Both the position numbers and the translations under genes were made by a program. This document shows positions 1 through 4,899 of a stretch of DNA of 8,735 nt, piece by piece. Position 1 is the first letter of the stretch. Each line of letters starts with the position of its first letter. The notes under the pieces were generated by a model. That model made no database searches. It saw only the letters and a program-made list of their open reading frames with translations, and had not been told where the DNA came from. The stretch covers positions 1-8,735 of the forward strand of contig CAJMQE010000120.1 of assembly GCA_905215405.1 (NCBI GenBank). The letters run 5' to 3'. The DNA is from an uncultured bacterium. Its GTDB lineage: Bacteria; Bacillota; Clostridia; Lachnospirales; Lachnospiraceae.

Positions 1-12
1 TAAATTTATAAA

Positions 13-53
13 TTTGAGGTGGAGTTAGCCACAACTATACACGAAGCCTCAAA
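13..53. repeat. Short inverted repeat in the leftmost spacer
   Basis: TTTGAGG (13-19) is complementary to CCTCAAA (47-53), and inside it GTGG (19-22) can pair with CCAC (29-32). There is no clean T-run after it, so a terminator for an unseen upstream gene is possible but weak. I see no coding sequence in positions 1-119. Confidence 0.3.
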
Positions 54-95
54 TAATGTAAAATTTTGCTAATTCATGCATTTCGTTGTCAGATG

Positions 96-104
96 TGATA
101 TGAT
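96..104 (+). promoter_or_regulatory. Candidate extended -10 promoter for the metallophosphoesterase gene
   Basis: TG-A-TATGAT at 96-104 matches an extended -10 element (TGnTATAAT, one mismatch in the hexamer). No good -35 lies at 16-18 bp, which is tolerated for extended -10 promoters. Transcription would begin near 111. That leaves a 5' leader of about 36 nt before the ATG at 147 and argues against the GTG at 120 as a start. Confidence 0.4.
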
Positions 105-146
105 TAAAATACGAGTCACGTGAGATTAATAAGAGGCATTTACTAC

Positions 147-1820
147 ATGGATAGAAGAAAAACGCAGAGAACAGGAAGACAAATGAATAGAGAGGATGAA
201 CTGACAAGAGGTTTCAGGGAGGCACTGAACCAGAGAGCAGGATCATCTGGACGAACGACAGGAAGAACGACGCAAACGGGAAGAACAGCGGGAACAGGAA
301 GAACAGCCTCAGCAGGCAGAACACGATCAGCAGACATGACACGGTCGACAGACATGACCGGTATGGCTGGAAATTCAGGACGTATGGGCAATACGGGCAG
401 AAGTGCAGGAGCCGGATGGAACAATACGGCAGCCAGAGGCAGTACATATGGCAGACCAGGCCGAACATCGGATGCATTGGAAAGTAGGAATGCAGACCGG
501 ATGGATCGGGAACGTGGTGGTTCCATCCTTGATGAGCAGGAAGTAAGAAGAATCAGGGAACAGAAGGGAAAAAAGAAGATTAAGGCGAAACATACCAGAA
601 AAATGATTCGCAGGGTCAATCTTTTTTTTGCACTGTTGTTGCTTGCAACGGTTGCACTGTATAAAATAGCTGTGCCGGCAATGGGTACCAGTGGTAAGAG
701 TGAGAAAGTAGAAGATCAGGTGATTGATACAGGGATTAATTATACAGACAATAATCCATCCCAGTTCTTGACACAGGTATCAGGTGAGCAGGTTCCAGTG
801 TTGGACTATTTGGATAAATTCAGTAAAGTGTCGAACAGAGGGCTAACCGTGAAAAAAGATGCAAATGGCATTTATACGATGACAAATACGACAAATTCCA
901 GCTTTAATGTCCTTCAGCTGACAGATCTTCATATTGGCGGGACACAGGATTATTATGATGCAGATATTAAAGCAATTAATGCAGTGTATAATCTTGTCAA
1001 TCGTACCCATCCGGATTTTATCGTGTTGACTGGGGATATCGTATTTGGGATGCCTTATAAATCGGATGCAGACAGCAAAAGTTCTCTGGAGATCGTACTG
1101 AAATTAATGGATCAGATCGGGATTCCATGGACATGGACTTTTGGTAATCATGACCATAACTTTTTTGACAGGTATTCTTCAGATGAAATCAAGACAATGA
1201 TTTCGGCTTCAAAAACACTTTATATGTATCCGGACAATCCGAATATTAAAGGATACAGCAATGGAACATTCCGATTGTGCAACAAGGATGGTTCTCTGAA
1301 TACGGCACTGATCATGCTGGATTCCAACGAATCTCTCTATAAGAGCAGTTCGGATACGGAGCCTTATGATTACAGTTATATTCATCAGAATCAGGTGGAA
1401 TGGTATCAGGAACAGATACAGGCACTGGAAGCGCAGGAGGGAAAGAGTATTAAATCAATGGTCTTTTTCCATATTCCATTACAGGAATATAATACAGCCT
1501 GGGATTTATATGAACAAAATGACAGTAGTGTTACCTATCTGTTCGGAGCAAAAAGAGAGACAATTGACGCATCCAGCTATGAGAGTAACATTTTTAAGAA
1601 AGCAGTTGAACTGGGAAGCACTGAGGCGATGTTCTGCGGGCATGACCATGTGAACGATTTTGGTATCAAATATCAGGGAATCGACCTTGTGTTTGGTAAG
1701 TCCATTGATTATGCAGCGTATACAGGAATAGCAGAAAAGACAGAGCAGAGAGGCGCAATTTTGATCCGGATCGGGCAGGATTCGTCATATCATATTAACT
1801 CAATTCGTCTGGCACAGTGA
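147..1820 (+). CDS. Membrane-anchored calcineurin-like metallophosphoesterase
   Basis: 557 aa from ATG 147, preceded by AAGAGG (131-136) at 10 nt; an upstream in-frame GTG at 120 has no ribosome site. Residues 1-155 are hydrophilic and basic, with a Gly/Arg/Thr/Ser low-complexity stretch (about 32-100). A single hydrophobic segment follows at about 156-178. The KKKIKAKHTRK-type basic run just before it predicts a cytosolic N-terminus and an extracellular catalytic domain. The phosphoesterase core (about 250-550) has all metal motifs: DLH (D260, H262), GD (D297), GNHD (N334, H335), HIP (H442) and GHDH (H499, H501). These ligate a dinuclear metal centre that hydrolyses phosphomonoesters or diesters. 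The arrangement resembles the Dcr2/PAP29-like branch; the substrate cannot be told from sequence. It appears monocistronic and ends at a strong terminator at 2035-2074. Function class is secure; the biological role is unknown. Confidence 0.92.
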   Translation: MDRRKTQRTGRQMNREDELTRGFREALNQRAGSSGRTTGRTTQTGRTAGTGRTASAGRTRSADMTRSTDMTGMAGNSGRMGNTGRSAGAGWNNTAARGSTYGRPGRTSDALESRNADRMDRERGGSILDEQEVRRIREQKGKKKIKAKHTRKMIRRVNLFFALLLLATVALYKIAVPAMGTSGKSEKVEDQVIDTGINYTDNNPSQFLTQVSGEQVPVLDYLDKFSKVSNRGLTVKKDANGIYTMTNTTNSSFNVLQLTDLHIGGTQDYYDADIKAINAVYNLVNRTHPDFIVLTGDIVFGMPYKSDADSKSSLEIVLKLMDQIGIPWTWTFGNHDHNFFDRYSSDEIKTMISASKTLYMYPDNPNIKGYSNGTFRLCNKDGSLNTALIMLDSNESLYKSSSDTEPYDYSYIHQNQVEWYQEQIQALEAQEGKSIKSMVFFHIPLQEYNTAWDLYEQNDSSVTYLFGAKRETIDASSYESNIFKKAVELGSTEAMFCGHDHVNDFGIKYQGIDLVFGKSIDYAAYTGIAEKTEQRGAILIRIGQDSSYHINSIRLAQ

Positions 1821-1829
1821 TTTTTCAGG

Positions 1830-1963
1830 AAGTAACAAAGAACTTAAGTAACAAAGAACTTAAGCACCAAATAACATAGAGAAGAATCTAACAAAGAATA
1901 CACAAAAGAACGCAACAAAGAATGCAACAAAAGAATACAACAAAAGAATACAACAAAGAACAT
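1830..1963. repeat. A-rich imperfect tandem repeats downstream of the phosphoesterase
   Basis: Two exact 16-bp copies of AAGTAACAAAGAACTT lie back to back at 1830-1845 and 1846-1861, followed by a degenerate third copy (1862-1877). From 1890 to 1963 come six related units of 12-13 bp with consensus AACAAA(A)GAATAC: 1890-1901, 1902-1913, 1914-1925, 1926-1938, 1939-1951 and 1952-1963. The mixed 12/13-bp unit length breaks any reading frame and there is no ribosome site, so this is noncoding. It would be transcribed as the 3' UTR of the phosphoesterase mRNA. Confidence 0.8.
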
Positions 1964-2034
1964 AACTAGCAATACAATGCATTGAGTATCGCGTATTTAT
2001 CATAGTTATGGCACAGCAAATAGTTGATAAATTT

Positions 2035-2074
2035 AAAAATTGCAGGAGACCTTAAAACTCTCCTGCAATTTTTT
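2035..2074. terminator. Bidirectional Rho-independent terminator between convergent genes
   Basis: A perfect 15-bp stem (2035-2049 with 2059-2073) encloses a 9-nt loop (2050-2058). The core is TTGCAGGAGA / TCTCCTGCAA, flanked by A5 on the left and T6 on the right. It can therefore stop transcription on both strands: from the phosphoesterase gene on + and from the DUF3784-like gene on -. Confidence 0.9.
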
Positions 2075-2111
2075 ATTAGTTATTTTTTTATCAGTTATTT
2101 TAATTGATATT

Positions 2112-2429
2112 TCAAAAGCCTTTTTTCGCGTCAAAATGTACATCTTTAAAAAATAGTACGAGCCAAATGAGATAGGCTGGTATTGCCATATAAGGCGATA
2201 ACACCCAAGAAAAGATTGCTCCAATAACCATAACAAGAGTCCATATAAAACATTGGTTCCTCATATCTCTGGAAATGGACGCTTTATCATATTTATTCTG
2301 TTCTTCTTTTGATAATGAATTAAATCCTGAAACCAGTATAGCTGCTCTTTCTTTCAAAACTCCAAAGACTGAACCAATAACTCCAAAAACAATGATAAGC
2401 AATGCACACGATATAAATCCTATATTCAT
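2112..2429 (-). CDS. Small DUF3784-like membrane protein
   Basis: 105 aa, with ATG at 2429-2427 and a perfect AGGAGG (2440-2435) 5 nt upstream. Three hydrophobic segments are seen at about 3-24, 60-78 and 80-95. Between the first two is a cytosolic-type loop with GFNSLSKEEQNKYD (35-48), the 'G-[FY]-N-[ST]-[LM]-S-K-E-E-x-x-x-Y-D' pattern I associate with the DUF3784 family of Firmicutes membrane proteins. The family has no known biochemical role. The gene has its own promoter and is convergent with the phosphoesterase, so it seems to be a single-gene unit. The family call rests on motif memory, not on a search. Confidence 0.8.
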   Translation of the reverse strand: MNIGFISCALLIIVFGVIGSVFGVLKERAAILVSGFNSLSKEEQNKYDKASISRDMRNQCFIWTLVMVIGAIFSWVLSPYMAIPAYLIWLVLFFKDVHFDAKKGF

Positions 2430-2470
2430 AAGTTCCTCCTAAATTCTTATTTGTATCATTTTATTTCAGA

Positions 2471-2512
2471 ATACCATTGTTTACTATTTAGGGATACCAT
2501 TTTCTACTATAG
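2471..2512. repeat. Pair of imperfect direct repeats in the DUF3784 gene leader
   Basis: ATACCATTGTTTACTAT (2471-2487) and ATACCATTTTCTACTAT (2494-2510) match at 15 of 17 positions and are offset by 23 bp, close to two helical turns. On the - strand they lie just downstream of the -10 box (2512-2517) and before the ribosome site. This is where tandem repressor sites often sit. No regulator can be named. Confidence 0.6.
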
Positions 2513-2540
2513 TTATAGGATATTTATCGATACAAATCAA
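2512..2540 (-). promoter_or_regulatory. Sigma-A-type promoter of the DUF3784-like gene
   Basis: Read on the - strand, TTGATT (2540-2535) is followed after exactly 17 bp by TATAAC (2517-2512). An overlapping alternative is TTGTAT with 18 bp to TATAGT. Transcription would start near 2505, giving a leader of about 75 nt. Confidence 0.55.
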
Positions 2541-2557
2541 TCGTTTGCTGTAACAGC

Positions 2558-2666
2558 AAAAAAATAGGACTTTCAGAAGATGAATTTGATAGGATTCTCC
2601 TAAAGCAGATCTGGATAATTACCAGGTCTGCTTTAGGGGAACAGATCAATTCTATCTGAAAGTCCT
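2558..2666 (-). terminator. Likely terminator of the bicupin gene, formed by the large palindrome
   Basis: Transcription leaving the bicupin gene on the - strand runs into the 101-bp hairpin about 100 nt after the stop codon and then into seven T residues (complement of 2558-2564). No better terminator lies between 2666 and 2764. The stem is much longer than usual, so termination may be a secondary role of an inserted repeat. Confidence 0.55.
2566..2666. repeat. 101-bp near-palindromic element
   Basis: Outer arms AGGACTTTCAGA (2566-2577) and TCTGAAAGTCCT (2655-2666) are perfect 12-bp complements. Inner arms of 16 bp, CCTAAAGCAGATCTGG (2599-2614) and CCAGGTCTGCTTTAGG (2622-2637), pair with one G-T mismatch around a 7-nt loop (2615-2621). 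The stretches between them are partly complementary (GAATTTGAT against ATCAATTC). On the - strand the hairpin ends in a T7 run (complement of 2558-2564), and on the + strand in GTTTTATTGTTTT. It could end transcription of the bicupin gene (stop at 2765). Its length and double-arm form also fit a small nonautonomous palindromic repeat. No obvious target-site duplication is seen. Confidence 0.8.
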
Positions 2667-2764
2667 GTTTTATTGTTTTATGAGAAAGTTTATGAGAGAA
2701 AGTTTGTTTTTTGTTATTACTTAGTGATTTTGATCACGATTGCTCACTTTGCGGTTCTTTTCGC
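2667..2764. other. Spacer after the bicupin stop codon
   Basis: I see no gene here. Two small features are present: a direct repeat TTTATGAGAAAG / TTTATGAGAGAAAG (2677-2688 and 2689-2702), and a short dyad GTGAT-TTTG-ATCAC (2724-2737) without a T-run in either direction. Confidence 0.5.
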
Positions 2765-4063
2765 TTAGTGTTCTTTTGCTGCATTTGTAGGACATGGTTC
2801 TTTGACTTTATAATCAAAGTTCTTAAAATAGCGTACGTTCTGAGGGGTATTGTTAGCTGGTGGGAATTCAAATCCTTTATATTTAACAATGCCACAGCTC
2901 TCCTTACGCAGATTGCTGATAAATTCATCCGACAGATTGAGGACAGATTTTACTACTTCTTTTGGCGTCATTGCCATCCACTGTGCCAGTGAAAGATCGG
3001 CGAAATGTTTACTGTTGAAGATTTCTAGAAATACGACTTTTTCAGTACCGATATTCTGTACATAATGGAAATTGCCAACGGGAACATATCCAACATCGCC
3101 AGCTTTAAAGTTAAAGGTTCTGGCTTTTGGACCTGGCTGGAATACAGTCATTCTTGCCTCTCCCTGAATATAATATTGAAGTTCGTCATTGTTGGAATGC
3201 CAGTGGATTTCACGCATGGCACCAGGCTCGATTTCGACCAGCGCGGCAGCAATTGTTGTGCAGGCTGGAAAATTCTCATGATCCAGAATTCGAATCGTAC
3301 CACCATCGCAGACAATCGGTTTTACTTTGGCCAGTTCATGCTTGAAAGTATTTGGAACTTTGCCATAAGGGGATTCGACCTCCTGGGATTCAATGGTTCC
3401 TGGGTCTCCTCCATCTACGATGTAAACTTCTTTCTTTGGTATATTTGCAAATTCATCTTCACTGCAGCCAAAGTTTGCTGAGAGTACATCCATTGGCAAA
3501 TGTGAGAAGAGTTCCGAAATTGAAAAAGTGTTATCTTCGGAATAGCTACCTTTATCAAAGATCATCAGGAATTCACAGCCTTCATGCAGACCCTGAATAG
3601 AATGTGGTACATTTGCAGGAAAGATCCAGCCTTCACCAGGACCACAGTCGGCTATAAAGTTGCGGCCACGTTCATCGACAGCGGTTACACGTGCACCTCC
3701 ATTTAATACGTATCCCCATTCGGATTGCTGGTGAGAATGCATTTCACGAACGCCTGGAGAAAGGTTCATATTTACAATGGCCAGAGTATCATCAATAGGC
3801 AGTTCTCTTTTTGTGACTTCACGGGACCAGCCACCCGTTTTAAGGATCATGTGTGAATTTGACATTGAATAATGCAGATTTGGCATTAGACCAAAGTCTG
3901 TGGCAGGTGGGACAATGACATCCGGGTTCTGACGGTCTATTTCAACATTTCTGGGACCGAGATCAAGAGAGCCGGCACCATCGCTCCGGATTGGTTCTGG
4001 CTGAACAGAATCTTTCAGCTGATCCAGTTTCTCCTGCAGTCTTTCTTTAAATATTCTTTCCAT
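2765..4063 (-). CDS. oxdC-like: Oxalate-decarboxylase-like bicupin
   Basis: 432 aa, ATG at 4063-4061, with AAAGGAG (4080-4074) about 10 nt upstream. Two cupin domains are present, with clear similarity throughout to Bacillus OxdC, including RQNPD, REVTxRELPI, ARMTVF and VGYVP. Domain 1 ligands are H109, H111, E115 and H154, with R106 in place. Domain 2 ligands are H287, H289, E294 and H333. The domain 1 lid reads SEDNT (175-179), keeping the Glu (E176) that distinguishes decarboxylases (SENST in B. subtilis) from oxidase-type lids. The expected reaction is Mn-dependent, O2-requiring conversion of oxalate to formate and CO2. The protein is about 45 residues longer than B. subtilis OxdC, with an extra N-terminal helix-like segment and a C-terminal tail (about 395-432). 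There is no signal peptide, so it is cytosolic. It diverges from the MarR operon. Oxalate as substrate is inferred from the conserved residues. Confidence 0.88.
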   Translation of the reverse strand: MERIFKERLQEKLDQLKDSVQPEPIRSDGAGSLDLGPRNVEIDRQNPDVIVPPATDFGLMPNLHYSMSNSHMILKTGGWSREVTKRELPIDDTLAIVNMNLSPGVREMHSHQQSEWGYVLNGGARVTAVDERGRNFIADCGPGEGWIFPANVPHSIQGLHEGCEFLMIFDKGSYSEDNTFSISELFSHLPMDVLSANFGCSEDEFANIPKKEVYIVDGGDPGTIESQEVESPYGKVPNTFKHELAKVKPIVCDGGTIRILDHENFPACTTIAAALVEIEPGAMREIHWHSNNDELQYYIQGEARMTVFQPGPKARTFNFKAGDVGYVPVGNFHYVQNIGTEKVVFLEIFNSKHFADLSLAQWMAMTPKEVVKSVLNLSDEFISNLRKESCGIVKYKGFEFPPANNTPQNVRYFKNFDYKVKEPCPTNAAKEH

Positions 4064-4096
4064 GTTCGTCTATCTCCTTTTTTTCATATAAGGTAG

Positions 4097-4119
4097 TATT
4101 TTCAAAATAGTGGAAAATA
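4097..4119. promoter_or_regulatory. Inverted repeat upstream of the bicupin gene
   Basis: TATTTTC (4097-4103) and GAAAATA (4113-4119) are perfect 7-bp complements separated by 9 bp. They lie 34-56 bp before the bicupin start codon, where a repressor or activator site could act. I found no convincing -35/-10 pair for the bicupin gene on the - strand in 4081-4200. Confidence 0.35.
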
Positions 4120-4130
4120 TGCGTGCCTTG

Positions 4131-4159
4131 TTGACAAAGTTTTTCAAATATGACATAAT
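4131..4159 (+). promoter_or_regulatory. Strong sigma-A promoter of the MarR-ABC operon
   Basis: TTGACA (4131-4136) is a consensus -35. A 17-bp spacer leads to CATAAT (4154-4159), and TG at 4151-4152 adds an extended -10. Transcription should start near 4166. It points at the MarR gene at 4300, implying a leader of about 130 nt. Confidence 0.85.
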
Positions 4160-4174
4160 GTTAGGAGCCTAACA
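4159..4174. promoter_or_regulatory. Candidate MarR autoregulatory operator
   Basis: TGTTAGGAGCCTAACA is an inverted repeat with perfect 7-bp arms around AG. It begins at the last base of the -10 box and covers the predicted transcription start, so a protein bound here would block RNA polymerase. MarR dimers bind 16-20 bp palindromes of this size and often repress their own operon. Assignment to the MarR protein at 4300 is inferred from position. Confidence 0.65.
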
Positions 4175-4243
4175 GTCCGTAACCGAACAGTACGGTGGCT
4201 AACAAAATGCGGTCTGTTCGTGTATCAGAATCATTAAGGACTG
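4173..4243 (+). other. Structured 5' leader of the MarR operon
   Basis: The predicted transcript can fold into nested stems. The outer stem pairs 4173-4182 (CAGTCCGTAA) with 4234-4243 (TTAAGGACTG), with one mismatch in ten. The inner stem pairs CGAACAG (4184-4190) with CTGTTCG (4214-4220). A further inverted pair CCGTA (4177-4181) / TACGG (4191-4195) could compete. I do not recognise a known riboswitch class. Confidence 0.4.
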
Positions 4244-4299
4244 CAATCGGAAGTGTAATCTGCAAAACTTAATTATAGTGAGGATTAGAGGGAAAAAAT

Positions 4300-4761
4300 T
4301 TGGATGAAGAAAAAGCAAAGCTGAACAAAAAAACAATTGGATTTCAGATCAAGTCTGTTTCCAATGTGATTAGAAGAAGAATGGATGAATTTCTGGAACC
4401 TGCTTCGGAAGGAGTACATCTGACAGGAATTCAGGGATGGATGGTCCGCTATATCAATTGTGAGAGTTTGAAGCATGATATCTTTCAGCGTGACATTGAA
4501 AAAGAATTTCATATTCGCCGTTCCACTGCAACAGGAATGCTGCAGACACTGGAGAGCAAAGGATATATTGAAAGGCATGCCGTCGCCGAAGATGCCAGGT
4601 TAAAAAAGATCGTTCTGACGGAGAAGGCTATCAGGGAAAATGAACTGATGGGAATGAAGATCAGTGAATTCGATGAACAACTGGAGGCTGGCATCACAGA
4701 GGAAGAAAAGGAAGTTTTCTTTCAGGTCATCAACAAGATCAAGACCAATCTGAGATATTAG
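4300..4761 (+). CDS. MarR-family transcriptional regulator
   Basis: 153 aa. The start is TTG at 4300, with AGAGGG (4287-4292) 7 nt upstream; the next in-frame ATG (4381) would remove the first helix, so TTG is preferred. The fold is typical of MarR: an N-terminal dimerisation helix (about 10-33), a winged helix-turn-helix with IFQRDIEKEF (61-70) and recognition helix RRSTATGMLQTLESKG (73-88), a wing with EDARLKKIVLT (97-107), and a C-terminal dimerisation helix (about 131-150). Such proteins repress efflux genes and release DNA on binding a small molecule. The gene sits 138 bp before the two exporter genes, same strand, under a promoter overlapped by a palindrome. It is therefore likely the ligand-responsive autorepressor of the exporter. 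The ligand is unknown. Confidence 0.9.
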   Translation: MDEEKAKLNKKTIGFQIKSVSNVIRRRMDEFLEPASEGVHLTGIQGWMVRYINCESLKHDIFQRDIEKEFHIRRSTATGMLQTLESKGYIERHAVAEDARLKKIVLTEKAIRENELMGMKISEFDEQLEAGITEEEKEVFFQVINKIKTNLRY

Positions 4762-4776
4762 TTCGGTCAGTCAGAT

Positions 4777-4792
4777 CTGTCTGTACAGACAG
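4777..4792. repeat. Perfect 16-bp palindrome after the MarR gene
   Basis: CTGTCTGTACAGACAG is fully self-complementary and starts 15 bp after the MarR stop. It is followed by A7, not T, so it is not a + strand terminator. In RNA it would form a 6-bp hairpin with a GUAC loop, and in DNA it could be a protein site. It could tune relative expression of MarR and the exporter. Confidence 0.5.
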
Positions 4793-4849
4793 GCAAAAAA
4801 AGTCAGTGAAGTATGTGGGACTCAGGTCCGGTACTTTCAGATAAAGCAT

Positions 4850-4899
4850 GTAATGACATGTAATTTTAATTACGCCGTAACTGGCAGAAAAGAGGAAAT
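4850..4899 (+). promoter_or_regulatory. AT-rich repeats and ribosome site before the first ABC gene
   Basis: A direct repeat CATGTAAT occurs at 4848-4855 and 4857-4864, overlapping an inverted repeat GTAATT-TT-AATTAC (4860-4873). The ribosome site AGAGGA (4891-4896) is only 3 nt from ATG 4900. I see no convincing separate promoter in 4762-4899, so the ABC genes probably depend on the promoter at 4131. Confidence 0.4.

Noticed and set aside
120..146. Upstream GTG start that would add 9 residues to the phosphoesterase
   Set aside because: There is no ribosome site before it, and it lies about 9 nt from the predicted transcription start. ATG 147 has AAGAGG at 10 nt.
143..619. Open frame of about 158 codons on the - strand opposite the phosphoesterase N-terminus
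   Set aside because: It is a mirror of the low-complexity GRT-rich coding region, and its composition (Val/Leu/Pro runs) is explained by the opposite strand. The + strand gene is clearly real.
1830..1963. CRISPR array or repeat-protein gene
   Set aside because: The units are 12-16 bp with no unique spacers, mixed unit lengths break the frame, and there are no cas genes or ribosome site.
1969..1992. Imperfect dyad around CAATGCATTG as a regulatory site
   Set aside because: Arms beyond the 10-bp core need a 2-nt bulge, and it lies between a stop codon and a terminator with no promoter nearby.
2033..2236. Lys/Ile-rich - strand frame running through the terminator
   Set aside because: It overlaps the DUF3784-like gene in another frame, continues through the terminator stem, and its KITDKK-like repeat comes from AT-rich spacer DNA.
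2558..2680. Insertion sequence
   Set aside because: There is no transposase frame and no clear target-site duplication; at most it is a small nonautonomous palindromic repeat.
3065..3481. Open frame of about 138 codons on the + strand inside the bicupin gene
   Set aside because: It lies fully opposite a gene with conserved catalytic motifs and shows no family signature or ribosome site.
4777..4800. Terminator after the MarR gene
   Set aside because: The palindrome is followed by A7 rather than T residues on the + strand, and on the - strand there is no gene for it to terminate.
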